A DNA stretch of 64,000 nt from Streptomyces soli (GCF_003999195.1 NZ_RJVR01000338.1:1-64000), one strand, 5' to 3'; shown: positions 52,126 to 61,377, counted from the first letter of the stretch. The notes: generated by a model from the sequence alone, not told the origin. Numbers and translations are program-made.

Positions 52126-52569
52126 TCAGATGCCGCGGCCTCGGTCGACGCAGACGGCGTAGACGGTGATGCCACCGGTGCCGTTCGAGAACCCGACACC
52201 CATCCATCCCTGGCCGTCGGCGGTGGGGTAACTGCCCTGCACAACACCGACGGGCACCAGGACGCCGCCGCCGGTGACCCTCTTGCGGCTGGGGCACGGG
52301 GCGGTCTGCGGTGTGCCGTTGGCTGCGGTGGGGAACACCTTTGTGACGATCTGGTAGCCGCGGAGGCCTCCGTCGCCACCCCGGCCGTCGTTGCTGTCGG
52401 CAGCTTGGGCGCCGTTTGCGGCGATAGTGCCGTTGGCGGGACGCGTGTCATGCGCCTGGGCCAGGCCGTGCCAGCAACTTGGGTGAACTGCCTCGCAGTT
52501 CACCCCCTCCTGACCGCGCTCGCCTACCTCCGCCTGCCCTGATAGGGACCAGGGCAACAGGCTGCGCAT
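52126..52569 (-). CDS. Possible surface-type protein with conserved Cys-rich repeat domain, perhaps decayed
   Basis: The C-terminal half reads GYQIVTKVFPTAANGTPQT, APCPSRKRVTGGGVLVPVGV, GQGWMGVGFSNGTGGITVYA and VCVDRG. This resembles a domain found in secreted actinobacterial proteins behind collagen-like or linker sequences (CPxGKRVxGGG, ...YAIC). The N-terminal half (from an ATG at 52569 or 52581) has only a weak signal-like start and an Asn/Gly-rich spacer. The gene may be intact but small, or a remnant of a longer one. Function unknown. Confidence 0.45.
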   Translation of the reverse strand: MRSLLPWSLSGQAEVGERGQEGVNCEAVHPSCWHGLAQAHDTRPANGTIAANGAQAADSNDGRGGDGGLRGYQIVTKVFPTAANGTPQTAPCPSRKRVTGGGVLVPVGVVQGSYPTADGQGWMGVGFSNGTGGITVYAVCVDRGRGI

Positions 52570-52627
52570 GCAGCCCGCCACTTCCCGGGACGGCCAACCA
52601 GGCCGATCAGCGACTGCTAAAACACGG

Positions 52628-53998
52628 CTAGGCCTTGGACGCCGCGTAGTTCTGCAAGAACAGCGCCTCCGCGAGGGACAGCTTCTCCAGCTCTTCCGGG
52701 GAGACGCTCTCGTTCACGGCGTGGATCCGCGCTTCGGGCTCGCTGAGGCCGATCAGCAGGATCTCCGCCTCCGGGTAGAGCGTGGCGAGGGTGTTGCAGA
52801 GCGGGATGGAGCCGCCCTGGCCGGCGACCTGCAGGTCCGTGCCGTAGGCGGCGTGCATGGCATCGGCCATGGCGACGTAGGCGGGGCTGGAGGTGTCGGC
52901 GCGGAACGCCTGGCCGCTGCCGCGCTGGGTCACCTCGACGTGGGCACCCCAGGGGGCCGCCGCCTCGAGGTGGGCGGCGAGCAGCTTGGCGGCCTCCTGG
53001 GCGTCGACGCCCGGCGGGACGCGCAGGCTCACCAGGGCACCCGCGCGGGCCTGGACGGACGGGGTCGCGCCGACGACCGGCGGGGCGTCGATGCCGAGCA
53101 CGCTGACCGCGGGCCGGGCCCACAGCCGGTCGGCGATGGTGCCGGCGCCGACCAGGCCGACGCCGTCCAGGACCCTTGCGTCGCCCCGGAAGTCGTCCTC
53201 CGGGTACTGCAGGCCCTGCCAGGCCTCGTCGGCGGCCAGCCCGTCGACCGTGGTCGCGCCGGTCTCGTCGCGCAGCGAGTCGAGGATCCGGATCAGGGCG
53301 GCGAGCGCGTCGGGGGCCGCGCCGCCGAACTGCCCGGAGTGCAGATTGCCCTCAAGCGTGCTGACCTGCACCTCGACCAGCGTCATGCCGCGCAGCGTCG
53401 CCGTGACCGTCGGCAGGCCGAGCCGGAAGTTGCCGGTGTCGCCGATGACGATCGTGTCCGCCGTGAGCAGCTCGGGGTGGCTTTCGGCGTAGCGCTCCAG
53501 ACCGCCGGTGCCCTGCTCCTCCGAGCCCTCCACGATGACCTTGACGTTCACCGGCACCCCGCCCTGCGCGCGCAGCGCCCGGAGCGCGGTCAGGTGCATG
53601 ATGAGGCCGCCCTTGCAGTCGGCGGCACCCCGCGCGTACCAGCGGCCGTCGCGCTCGGTCAGCTCGAAGGGAGGGGAGAGCCAGGCCGCCTCGTCCAGCG
53701 GCGGCTGCACGTCGTAGTGCGCGTACAGCAGCACCGTGGGCGCCCCCTCGGGGCCCACCAGGTACCCGTACACCGACTGCGTGCCGTCCGGGGTGTCGAG
53801 GACCGCCACGTCTTGGAAGCCCTCGGTCTCCAGCACCTCCGCGACCCAGCGGGCGGCGTCCTCGCACTCGCTCTTCGGGAACTGCCGGGGGTCCGCGACC
53901 GACCGGTACGAAACGAGCTCGGCGAGCTCGGTACGTGCCCGTGGCATCAGCGCGGCGACGGTCGCCGCGAGGGGGGCGGCGGACGGGACGGCGGACAT
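52628..53998 (-). CDS. M20 family dipeptidase
   Basis: A 456-residue di-zinc metallopeptidase of the carnosinase/DapE/Cys-Gly dipeptidase group. Metal ligands and catalytic residues are visible: His94 and Asp96 (LYAHYDVQPP), Asp127 (GAADCKGG), Glu160-Glu161 (EGSEEQGTGG) and a late histidine in RIHAVNESV. The dimerisation (lid) domain is in the middle (TLEGNLHSGQFGGAAPDAL). No signal peptide; cytosolic dipeptide use. ATG 53998 matches homologous starts (MSAVPSAAPL). Confidence 0.93.
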   Translation of the reverse strand: MSAVPSAAPLAATVAALMPRARTELAELVSYRSVADPRQFPKSECEDAARWVAEVLETEGFQDVAVLDTPDGTQSVYGYLVGPEGAPTVLLYAHYDVQPPLDEAAWLSPPFELTERDGRWYARGAADCKGGLIMHLTALRALRAQGGVPVNVKVIVEGSEEQGTGGLERYAESHPELLTADTIVIGDTGNFRLGLPTVTATLRGMTLVEVQVSTLEGNLHSGQFGGAAPDALAALIRILDSLRDETGATTVDGLAADEAWQGLQYPEDDFRGDARVLDGVGLVGAGTIADRLWARPAVSVLGIDAPPVVGATPSVQARAGALVSLRVPPGVDAQEAAKLLAAHLEAAAPWGAHVEVTQRGSGQAFRADTSSPAYVAMADAMHAAYGTDLQVAGQGGSIPLCNTLATLYPEAEILLIGLSEPEARIHAVNESVSPEELEKLSLAEALFLQNYAASKA

Positions 53999-54155
53999 GA
54001 GCGCTCCTTGTGGGTGCGGCCTGCGAACGCGTTGTTCGTGGTTACGGTGGGTCGTGCTCGATGGTGCCACAGGCGGACCACTCAGCAACGCGCAATAGGA
54101 TGCGGCTGAGCAGGGGCGACGGCAGTCGGCGGGTCGATCGGGAGCGGACGGATAC

Positions 54156-55385
54156 GTGAGCAGCGAGCAAGGGGCGCAGGACAGCGGTTCGGCGGACGAA
54201 GCCGGGCAGGAGGCGGTCTGGGACGTCGTCGTGGTCGGCGCGGGTCCCGCCGGGGCCTCGGCGGCCTATGCGGCGGCGACCGCGGGGCGCCGGGTACTGC
54301 TGCTGGAGAAGGCTGAGCTGCCCCGCTACAAGACCTGCGGCGGCGGCATCATCGGCCCGTCCCGGGACGCGCTGCCGCCCGGGTTCGAGCTCCCGCTGCG
54401 CGACCGGGTGCACGCGGTGACCTTCAGCCTCAACGGGAGGCTGGTCCGTACCAAGCGCTCCCGGCAGATGCTCTTCGGGCTCATCAACCGCCCGGAGTTC
54501 GACGCCGGCCTCGTGGAGGCGGCTCAGCGCGCCGGGGCCCAGCTCCGGACCGGCACGGCCGTCTCCCGGGTCGAGCAGCACGGCACGGCCGTCCCGGACC
54601 GGCGCACCGTCGCGGTGGTCCTGAGCGACGGCGAGACCGTACTCGCCCGGGCGGTGGTCGGCGCGGATGGCAGCGCCAGCCGGATAGGCGCCCACGTCGG
54701 CGTCAAGCTGGCCCAGGTCGACCTGGGCCTGGAGGCCGAGATCCCGGTGCCGCCGGAGGTGGCCGAGGACTGGGCGGGCCGGGTGCTCATCGACTGGGGC
54801 CCGCTGCCCGGCAGTTACGGCTGGGTCTTCCCCAAGGGCGACTCGCTCACGGTCGGGGTCATCTCGGCCCGGGGCGAGGGCGGCGCGACCAAGCGCTATC
54901 TGGACGACTTCATCGCCCGCCTCGGCCTCGCCGGCTTCGAGCCGAGCATCTCCTCCGGCCATCTGACCCGCTGCCGTTCCGACGACTCCCCGCTGTCCCG
55001 GGGCCGGGTGCTGGTCTGCGGTGACGCGGCGGGCCTGCTGGAGCCGTGGACCCGCGAGGGCATCTCGTACGCGCTGCGCTCCGGCCGGCTGGCGGGGGAG
55101 TGGGCGGTCCGTATCTCCGAGGCGCACGACGCGGTGGACGCCCGCCGCCAGGCGCTCAACTACGCCTTCGCGGTCAAGGCAGGACTCGGCGTGGAGATGG
55201 GCGTGGGGCGGCGGATGATGGCCCTGTTCGAGAAACGCCCGGGGCTGCTGCATGCCGTGCTCACCACCTTTCCGCCCGCGTGGAACGCTTTCGCCAAGAT
55301 CGTGCGGGGTTCCAGTTCGCTCGCCGAACTGGTGCGGACCCACCCGCTGGCCCGTCGTGCGCTGTCGGCCGTGGACCGGCCGTGA
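54156..55385 (+). CDS. Geranylgeranyl reductase family FAD-dependent protein
   Basis: A 409-residue flavoprotein. The FAD fold is at the start (VVVVGAGPAGASAAYAAATA, then RVLLLEKAELPRYKTCGGGI) with the conserved YKTCGGG that marks this family. Mid-sequence GADGSASRIGAHVG and late RGRVLVCGDAAGLLEPWTRE are FAD contacts; YALRSGRLAGEW follows. Members reduce prenyl chains (archaeal lipids, chlorophyll, menaquinone) using reduced flavin. In Streptomyces a menaquinone or isoprenoid saturation role is a reasonable guess. GTG 54156 gives the normal start. It is followed by a DUF4230 protein on the same strand, with a 113-bp gap. Confidence 0.87.
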   Translation: MSSEQGAQDSGSADEAGQEAVWDVVVVGAGPAGASAAYAAATAGRRVLLLEKAELPRYKTCGGGIIGPSRDALPPGFELPLRDRVHAVTFSLNGRLVRTKRSRQMLFGLINRPEFDAGLVEAAQRAGAQLRTGTAVSRVEQHGTAVPDRRTVAVVLSDGETVLARAVVGADGSASRIGAHVGVKLAQVDLGLEAEIPVPPEVAEDWAGRVLIDWGPLPGSYGWVFPKGDSLTVGVISARGEGGATKRYLDDFIARLGLAGFEPSISSGHLTRCRSDDSPLSRGRVLVCGDAAGLLEPWTREGISYALRSGRLAGEWAVRISEAHDAVDARRQALNYAFAVKAGLGVEMGVGRRMMALFEKRPGLLHAVLTTFPPAWNAFAKIVRGSSSLAELVRTHPLARRALSAVDRP

Positions 55386-55498
55386 CCTGCTGACAGTCAC
55401 CGCCAGCCGCGAGCGGCCAACCGTGACAGAGCTGTGGCAATAACCCCTCTTAGAAGGCCAGTTCGGGGGCACACACCTTCCAGGAGGTGCCGAAACCC

Positions 55499-56155
55499 AT
55501 GCCCGTACGTAACGACGCCGGCCGGATGCCCTGGTGGGCCCGGCTCGCCGCCGGACTGCTCGTGCTCGCCGGACTGCTTGTTCTTGTCGCCAAGGCCGAC
55601 CTGATCCCGGGTCTGCCCAATCCCTTTGCCGAGACGACCAAGGACCGCAGCGGCCCTGTGGTGCTCAAGTCAATCAAGGACATGAGCCGTTTCGAGGGTG
55701 CCAGTGGGAACTTCCAGGTCATCGTGGACCTGCAGAAGGACGCCACATTCCTCCCCGACGCGGTGCGCGGAAGGCGCACTCTCTACGTCGGCGCCGGCAG
55801 CGTCAATGCCTACGTTGAGTTCGGAAATCTCAGCGACAACGCGGTCAAGGTCTCCGACGACCGCACCTCCGCGACCATCAAGCTGCCGCACGCCAACCTG
55901 GAGCGCACCTCGCTCGACCCCAAGCGCTCCTACGTCGTCGCCCAACAGCGCGGCTTCTTCGACCGGATCTCCGACTTCTTCTCGTCGATTCCCGATCAGC
56001 AGCAGGAGCAGGTGCAGTCGCTCGCGGCGGACAAGATCCAGGCCGCCGCGAAGGACAGCGGGCTCGGCAGCCGCGCCGAGGCCAACACCCGCGCCATGCT
56101 CCAGCAACTGCTGACCTCGCTGGGCTTCACCAAGGTGACGGTGACCTTCAGCTGA
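55499..56155 (+). CDS. DUF4230 membrane-anchored protein
   Basis: A 218-residue protein with one N-terminal transmembrane helix (residues about 12-30, WARLAAGLLVLAGLLVLVAK) and an external DUF4230 domain (VVLKSIKDMSRFEGASGNFQ, VIVDLQKDATFLPDAVRGRR, TLYVGAGSVNAYVEFGNLSD). The end resembles a coiled amphipathic helix. Function unknown. The ATG at 55499 is preceded by AGGAGG at about 55481; GTG 55487 overlaps that site and is less likely. The 3' end overlaps the convergent gene by 8 bp. Confidence 0.8.
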   Translation: MPVRNDAGRMPWWARLAAGLLVLAGLLVLVAKADLIPGLPNPFAETTKDRSGPVVLKSIKDMSRFEGASGNFQVIVDLQKDATFLPDAVRGRRTLYVGAGSVNAYVEFGNLSDNAVKVSDDRTSATIKLPHANLERTSLDPKRSYVVAQQRGFFDRISDFFSSIPDQQQEQVQSLAADKIQAAAKDSGLGSRAEANTRAMLQQLLTSLGFTKVTVTFS

Positions 56156-56600
56156 CCGCCGTGATTCGGAAGACGGGGTGCTTGGGGGCTATGGCCCTCA
56201 GCTCCTCGTCCGACGAATCGGGACCGACCCCGCCGAAGAACACGCCGACCTCCGCCTTCCAGCGCTTGAGGTAGGCCCGCAGCACCTGCACCTTGTCCTC
56301 GTCGGCTATCTCGGTCGCCGTGAACTCCTCGACTCCCTTGCCCAGCAGGAGCTGCCCGCCCCCCGCGGCCCGCATGTTGTGCGTCCACTGCACGTGGCCG
56401 CGCGGGGCGACCAGGTAACGCTCGCCGTTGAAGGTGAGCAGATTGACCGGGGTGCGTCGCCATTCGCCGCTCTTGCGGCCTCGGACGGCGAGCACGCGCG
56501 AGCCCCACACGCTGAGCCCCCTGCGGGTCAGCCAGGCGACGGTGCGGTTGAAGACATTGACCGTGAACCAGCCGGGCTTCATGACGTGATCGGACGACAT
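56148..56600 (-). CDS. Deazaflavin (F420)-type nitroreductase family protein (DDN-like)
   Basis: A 150-residue split-barrel protein of the deazaflavin-dependent nitroreductase group. Blocks are VLAVRGRKSGEWRRTPVNLL, NGERYLVAPRGHVQWTHNMR and GVFFGGVGPDSSDEELRAIA. Members reduce quinones or nitro compounds with F420H2 or bind haem-like cofactors. It is divergent from a TetR regulator with two direct repeats between them, so inducible expression is likely. Confidence 0.85.
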   Translation of the reverse strand: MSSDHVMKPGWFTVNVFNRTVAWLTRRGLSVWGSRVLAVRGRKSGEWRRTPVNLLTFNGERYLVAPRGHVQWTHNMRAAGGGQLLLGKGVEEFTATEIADEDKVQVLRAYLKRWKAEVGVFFGGVGPDSSDEELRAIAPKHPVFRITAVS

Positions 56601-56621
56601 GGCGTCTCCCTCGGTAAGTGT

Positions 56622-56686
56622 GAGCGGTGCTCTCTCCTGAGATCAGTGTTGCATCGGCCCGCCACAAAAACAAGAGCGGTGTTCTC
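56622..56686. promoter_or_regulatory. Direct repeats GAGCGGTGYTCTC in the DDN-TetR intergenic region
   Basis: GAGCGGTGCTCTC at 56622-56634 and GAGCGGTGTTCTC at 56674-56686 lie exactly 52 bp apart, near the two divergent starts. Each is nearly palindromic (GAGnGGTGnTCTC). They fit a TetR operator flanking both promoters. Confidence 0.65.
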
Positions 56687-56725
56687 GTTGTTGGTCGTCG
56701 CTCCGATCGATGGCACACTTGCCCC

Positions 56726-57451
56726 ATGAGCGTCATCCGAGGAGCCAGGGAACGGGCCCGAATCGAAGTGACCGCCGCCATCAAGGAGGAGGCGCGCCGC
56801 CAGCTCCTGGCCGAAGGCCCCTCGAGACTGTCCCTGCGGGCCGTCGCCCGTGAGCTCGGCATGGTCTCCTCGGCGCTCTACCGCTACTTCGCCAGCCGGG
56901 ACGACCTGCTGACCGCCCTCATCATCGACGCGTACGACTCCCTCGGTGAGGATGCGGAGCAGGCCCTCGACCGGTCCCGGAGCGAGGACCCCGTCCAGCG
57001 CTGGATAGCCGTCTGCCGCGCCGTACGGGGCTGGGCACTGGCCCATCCGCATGAATACGCCCTGATCTACGGCTCACCCGTGCCGGGCTACAGCGCACCG
57101 CTGGACACGATCGGACCCGCCTCCCGGGTCGGCCTCGCCCTGATCGCCGTCGCCGAGGACGCCCATGCCGCCGGAGCGCTGGTGCTGCCTGACGAGACCG
57201 TGACGCCGATCCCCGAAGGCGTACGCGCCGACGCATGGCGGCTCGTCAGGGACCTCGACCGCAATCTGCCGGCCGGCGCCGTGGCGGGACTGGTCGCCGC
57301 CTGGGCGCAGCTCTTCGGGCTGATCAGCTTCGAGCTCTTCGGCCAGTTCGAGCGGGTGGTCGACGCGCGCGACGAGTTCTTCGACCACACCGTCGCCGCA
57401 CTCGCTCACCAGGTGGGAATCCGGCGGAGCCCCGTACTCCCGGCGGAGTAG
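56726..57451 (+). CDS. TetR/AcrR family regulator (WHG domain-type)
   Basis: A 241-residue TetR-type repressor. HTH within residues 15-60: IEVTAAIKEEARRQLLAEGP, SRLSLRAVARELGMVSSALY, RYFASRDDLLTALIIDAY. The C-terminal domain has the WHG-type features (RGWALAHPHEYALIYGSPVP, LFGLISFELFGQFER). It is divergent from the DDN-like gene and has two matching repeats in between. The following two-component genes start 58 bp downstream in the same direction. Confidence 0.9.
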   Translation: MSVIRGARERARIEVTAAIKEEARRQLLAEGPSRLSLRAVARELGMVSSALYRYFASRDDLLTALIIDAYDSLGEDAEQALDRSRSEDPVQRWIAVCRAVRGWALAHPHEYALIYGSPVPGYSAPLDTIGPASRVGLALIAVAEDAHAAGALVLPDETVTPIPEGVRADAWRLVRDLDRNLPAGAVAGLVAAWAQLFGLISFELFGQFERVVDARDEFFDHTVAALAHQVGIRRSPVLPAE

Positions 57452-57509
57452 ACACGGTCACCACCACCAGCGGACGCCGAAGGCCCCGCCTCCGGTCTAG
57501 CGTGGCCGC

Positions 57510-58769
57510 ATGACGGACGACACCCGGTTCCGGCGGCCTGCCGACGTGGGGCCGCCCTGGCTGTGGCGCGGCCCCGACCGGGGGCCGGGCCGCCGCTACC
57601 CGTGGGTCTCCTCGCTCGCCATCGCCGTGTTCCAGGTGGTCGGCACCGCAGGCGCCGATCACCGCCAGACCGGCCGCATCCACCTGGACGCCCTCGGCTA
57701 CGTCCTGGTCCTGGCCGGCCCGGCCCTGCTTCTCCTGCGCCACCGCGCCCCGGTCGCCGTGGCCGCGGGCACCTCGGCGGTCACCCTGGCGTACGTCGCC
57801 CTCGGGTACCCGTACGGACCGGTCTTCGTCAGCCTCGTCACCGCCTACTTCGTCGCGCTCGCCGCGGGCCACCGCCGCGCCGTCATCGTCATCGCCGCCC
57901 TGGTCTACGCGGGCCACCTGGTGACCGGGATGTGGCTCTACCGATGGCTGCCGCCCGCCGGTGACGGCCCCGCCTCCTGGACCGAGGCCTCGGGCGCCGG
58001 TGCCTGGCTGCTCGCGATCCTCGCCGTCGGCGAACTCGTACGCGTACGCCGGGAGCAGTTCGCCCGGCAGCGGAAGGAGCGGGCCGAGGCCGAACGCAGG
58101 CGTGCCGACGAGGAGCGGCTGCGGATCGCCCGTGAGCTGCACGACGTACTGGCGCACAGCATCTCCCTCATCAACGTCCAGGCGGGCGTGGCGCTCGCCC
58201 TCATCGACGAGCGCCCGGAACAGGCCCGCGCCGCGCTCGCCACCATCAAGTCGGCCAGCAAGGAAGCCCTCGGCGAGGTCCGCCAGGTGCTGGGCGCCCT
58301 GCGGGGTCCCGGCGACGCGCCCCGCTCGCCCGCCCCCGGCCTGGACCGGCTGCCCGAACTGGCCGAACAGGCAGCGGGCGCCGGGTTGGCCGTCGAGGTC
58401 GCGGAGGAGGGGGCCCGGGTACCGCTGTCGCCCGGCGCGGACCTCGCCGCCTTCCGTATCGTGCAGGAGGCGCTCACCAACATCGTCCGGCACTCCGGCT
58501 CGCGCACCGCACGCGTACGCATCGGATACCGCCCCGGGGAGCTCACGATCGGCGTCGAGGACGACGGCCCGGCCACCACTACCGGAGACACCGGCGGCGG
58601 CAACGGCTTGGTCGGCATGCGCGAGCGCGCCGCGGCCCTCGGCGGCACCGTCGAGGCCGGCCCCGGCCAGAACGGCGGCTTCCGCGTCGTCGCCCACCTG
58701 CCCTTCGCCGAGACCGACAAGACAGAGACGGCCGTGAAGCTCAACAAGGCCGACAAGGAGAGTCGATGA
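57510..58769 (+). CDS. Sensor histidine kinase (NarL-type HisKA_3)
   Basis: A 419-residue membrane sensor kinase. Residues 30-180 hold four to five hydrophobic helices (for example YVLVLAGPALLLLRH, GTSAVTLAYVALGYPYG, AVIVIAALVYAGHLVTGMWL). The phosphoacceptor is His211 (RIARELHDVLAHSISLINVQ) in a HisKA_3 dimerisation helix; the HATPase core follows with EALTNIVRHSGSRTARV and GVEDDGPATTTGD and a G-rich NGLVGMRERAAALGG. Signal unknown. It overlaps the response regulator gene by ATGA, forming one two-component pair. Confidence 0.92.
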   Translation: MTDDTRFRRPADVGPPWLWRGPDRGPGRRYPWVSSLAIAVFQVVGTAGADHRQTGRIHLDALGYVLVLAGPALLLLRHRAPVAVAAGTSAVTLAYVALGYPYGPVFVSLVTAYFVALAAGHRRAVIVIAALVYAGHLVTGMWLYRWLPPAGDGPASWTEASGAGAWLLAILAVGELVRVRREQFARQRKERAEAERRRADEERLRIARELHDVLAHSISLINVQAGVALALIDERPEQARAALATIKSASKEALGEVRQVLGALRGPGDAPRSPAPGLDRLPELAEQAAGAGLAVEVAEEGARVPLSPGADLAAFRIVQEALTNIVRHSGSRTARVRIGYRPGELTIGVEDDGPATTTGDTGGGNGLVGMRERAAALGGTVEAGPGQNGGFRVVAHLPFAETDKTETAVKLNKADKESR

Positions 58770-59431
58770 TCCGGGTACTGCTCGCCGACGACCAGGCGCT
58801 GGTGCGCGCCGGGTTCGCGGCGCTGCTCGACGCGCAGCCCGGCATCGAGGTCGTGGGCGAGGCCTCCGACGGCGCCGAGGCGCTGCGCCTGGTGCGCGAA
58901 CTCACCCCTGACGCCGTGCTGATGGACATCCGGATGCCCGTCATGGACGGTCTGGAGGCGACCCGGCGGATCACCGCGGATCAGGAGCTGGCCAAAGTCA
59001 GGGTCGTCATCCTCACCACCTTCGAGCTCGACGAGTACGTCTTCGAGGCGATCCGCGCCGGCGCCTCCGGCTTCCTGGTCAAGGACACCGAGCCGGAGGA
59101 ACTGGTGCGCGCCGTACGGGCGGTGGTGGACGGGGACGCCCTGCTCTCGCCCGGGGTGACGCGACGGCTCATCGAGGAGTTCGCAGCCCGTTCGAAGGAA
59201 CCGGCCGCCGCCGCGAGCCTGGAGCACCTCACCGAGCGCGAACGCGAGGTGATGGCCCTGGTCGGGATCGGCCTGTCCAACGAGGAGATCGCCCGCCGGC
59301 TGGTGGTCAGCCCGCTCACCGCCAAGACCCATGTGAGCCGCACGATGATCAAGCTGGGCGCCCGCGACCGGGCGCAACTCGTCGTCCTCGCCTACGAGTC
59401 CGGCTTGGTACGGCCCGGCTGGCTCGGCTGA
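58766..59431 (+). CDS. LuxR-type response regulator (NarL family)
   Basis: A 221-residue response regulator. The receiver (1-120) has Asp8-Asp9, the phosphoacceptor Asp54 (DAVLMDIRMPVMDGLEATRR) and Lys near GFLVKDTEPEELV. The LuxR HTH (about 150-215) is LTEREREVMALVGIGLSNEE and IARRLVVSPLTAKTHVSRTM. It is controlled by the upstream kinase. The 3' end overlaps a small opposite-strand membrane protein gene by 40 bp. Confidence 0.94.
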   Translation: MIRVLLADDQALVRAGFAALLDAQPGIEVVGEASDGAEALRLVRELTPDAVLMDIRMPVMDGLEATRRITADQELAKVRVVILTTFELDEYVFEAIRAGASGFLVKDTEPEELVRAVRAVVDGDALLSPGVTRRLIEEFAARSKEPAAAASLEHLTEREREVMALVGIGLSNEEIARRLVVSPLTAKTHVSRTMIKLGARDRAQLVVLAYESGLVRPGWLG

Positions 59432-59682
59432 CCGCCGGGCTGGCGGCCGGTCCGCTCGAAGCGGCGCAGCACGAGCCCCACCCGGCCGCAGAACACGGCG
59501 GCCGCGACGATCACCCCGATGGTGATCCAGCCGTCACCCGCCGTGCCGTGCGCCTGCCCGGCCAGCACCGGGCTGGCTATCGCGGCCAGGGCGCCGGCGG
59601 CCAGAAAAGCCCCGGTCACCGCCGCGTACATGATCTCGACGGTCACGGAGTCCCGTTCCGCCTGTGTGCGAGCCCTGCGCAT
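59392..59682 (-). CDS. Small two-helix membrane protein (DUF6332-like)
   Basis: A 96-residue protein with two transmembrane helices (about 18-38 AAVTGAFLAAGALAAIASPV and 50-67 WITIGVIVAAAVFCGRVGLV) and short charged ends. It resembles the small DUF6332 proteins common in Streptomyces. Function unknown. Its 3' end overlaps the response regulator gene. Confidence 0.72.
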   Translation of the reverse strand: MRRARTQAERDSVTVEIMYAAVTGAFLAAGALAAIASPVLAGQAHGTAGDGWITIGVIVAAAVFCGRVGLVLRRFERTGRQPGGQPSQPGRTKPDS

Positions 59683-59773
59683 CGGACCGCTCCTCCCCCT
59701 GAATTGCGGTTCCGCCAGTCTCCCACGCGGGTCCGACGCTCGCGCGGGAGTAAACCGTGGGCTCTAGGACGGG

Positions 59774-59817
59774 CCGTCCGGCCCCGCTCATTCCCCCGGG
59801 AGCGCGGAGCCGGACGG
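59774..59817. terminator. Hairpin downstream of MFS exporter gene
   Basis: CCGTCCGGCCCCGCTC (59774-59789) pairs imperfectly with GAGCGCGGAGCCGGACGG (59800-59817). It lies just past the stop of the minus-strand MFS gene, 15 bp from it, and probably ends that transcript. Confidence 0.65.
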
Positions 59818-59831
59818 GGTTTGAGGCGGTG

Positions 59832-61355
59832 TCAGTCGGCCACGACCACGGCGTCAGCGGTGGCGTCGGCGGCAGTAGGCGCCGATTCCGTGGACGACGC
59901 GACCAGAATCCCGTACGGCTCGCGCCGACGGCGCAGCCCGGTGAGGGTGATCAGCAGGCCGCCGACGGCGACCGCGCTGACCACGACCAGGCCCGGCCGG
60001 TAGCTGTCGAGCACGGCCTGGGGCGTGCCCGCTCCCGTGCCGTGACCGGCGTTCGCCGTGACGACCGCCGTCACGATGGCGAGGAAGATGGCGCCGCCCA
60101 CCTGGAACGAGGTGTTGAGCAGCCCGGAGACCATGCCCTGCTCGTCGTCCTTGACCCCGTTGGTGGCCTGGATGTTGAGCGAGGGGAAGACCAGGGCGCA
60201 GGCCGCGCCGAGCAGCAGCATCGACGGCAGGATCACGGCCGCGTACTGCGGGGTGAGGCTGATCCGCAGGAAGAGCACATAGCCGACGACGAGCGCGGCG
60301 AAGCCTGCCGCGATCACCCGTGGGGTGCCGAACCGGTCCACCAGCGGCCCGATCCGGGTCGAGGCGACGGCCACCAGGGCCCCGGCCGGCAGGAAGGCGA
60401 GCGCCGTCTGCAGCGCGGACCAGCCCAGCAGCGACTGCATGTACTGGGTGACCAGGAACTGGAAGCCGACGTACGAGCCGAAGAAGGCGGCGCCGCCGAG
60501 ATTGGCGCGGATCTGGTCGGCGGAACGGAAGACGCCGAGCCGGATCAGCGGGTGGGCGCTGCGCGTCTCGATCGCGACGAAGGCGGCCAGCAACGCGGCG
60601 ACCACGGCGAACGACCCCAGGGTACGAGCCGACGCCCAGCCCACCTCGGGGGCCTGTACGACGGTGAAGACCAGCAGCAGCGTCGCGCCGGTGCCGGTGA
60701 GGGCGCCGGGCAGGTCGTAGCCGCGGCCGGGGCCGTGCTCGCGGGGGCTTCGGGGGATCAGCCGGAGTCCTGCGACGAGGGCGACCAGCGCGATGGGCGC
60801 AGGCAGCAGCATCGTCCAGCGCCAGCCGACCTCGGTGAGGAGTCCGGACAGCACCAGGCCCATGGAGAAGCCGGTGGCGCCACAGGTGGTGTAGATGCTG
60901 AGCGCGCGGTTGCGGAGCGGGCCCTCGGCGAAAGAGGTGGTGATGATGGAGAGCCCGGCGGGCGCGGTGAAGGCGGCGCTCAGGCCCTTGATGAAGCGGG
61001 AGGCGATCAGTAGTTCGCCGGAGTCGACCAGGCCGCCGAGCAGGGACGCGGCGGCGAAGACGGCCAGGGCGATGAGGAAGACCCGGCGGCGGCCGAGCAG
61101 GTCGGCGGCGCGGCCGCCGAGCAGCAGCAGTCCGCCGTAGCCCAGGATGTAGCCGCTCACGATCCACTGGAGTGACGAGGTGGACAGGTCGAGGTCGTGA
61201 GCGATGGACGGCAGGGCGACGCCGACCATTGAGACGTCGAGTGCGTCGAGGAAGAGCGCGGCGCAGAGCACCAGCAAGGTGCCCCACTGGCGTGGGCTCC
61301 ACCCCTGTTCGGACGCTGTACCGGCACCGGGGACGGTGGTGTGCGGAGAGGTCAT
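59832..61355 (-). CDS. MFS transporter (DHA2-type drug exporter)
   Basis: A 507-residue MFS protein with about 14 hydrophobic segments, the DHA2 drug/H+ antiporter plan. Helix 1 reads LLVLCAALFLDALDVSMVGV with ALPSIAHDLDLS, the loop 2-3 motif GGRAADLLGRRRVFLIALAV, and the D-motif region LVLSGLLTEVGWRWTML-like. It is divergent from a MarR regulator and the gap has three TGCATT repeats. Expected to export a small toxic or signalling compound. ATG 61355 is preferred over 61382, which lies inside the repeat region. Confidence 0.9.
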   Translation of the reverse strand: MTSPHTTVPGAGTASEQGWSPRQWGTLLVLCAALFLDALDVSMVGVALPSIAHDLDLSTSSLQWIVSGYILGYGGLLLLGGRAADLLGRRRVFLIALAVFAAASLLGGLVDSGELLIASRFIKGLSAAFTAPAGLSIITTSFAEGPLRNRALSIYTTCGATGFSMGLVLSGLLTEVGWRWTMLLPAPIALVALVAGLRLIPRSPREHGPGRGYDLPGALTGTGATLLLVFTVVQAPEVGWASARTLGSFAVVAALLAAFVAIETRSAHPLIRLGVFRSADQIRANLGGAAFFGSYVGFQFLVTQYMQSLLGWSALQTALAFLPAGALVAVASTRIGPLVDRFGTPRVIAAGFAALVVGYVLFLRISLTPQYAAVILPSMLLLGAACALVFPSLNIQATNGVKDDEQGMVSGLLNTSFQVGGAIFLAIVTAVVTANAGHGTGAGTPQAVLDSYRPGLVVVSAVAVGGLLITLTGLRRRREPYGILVASSTESAPTAADATADAVVVAD

Positions 61356-61377
61356 GCCCACCAGATTTCCATGCGCA

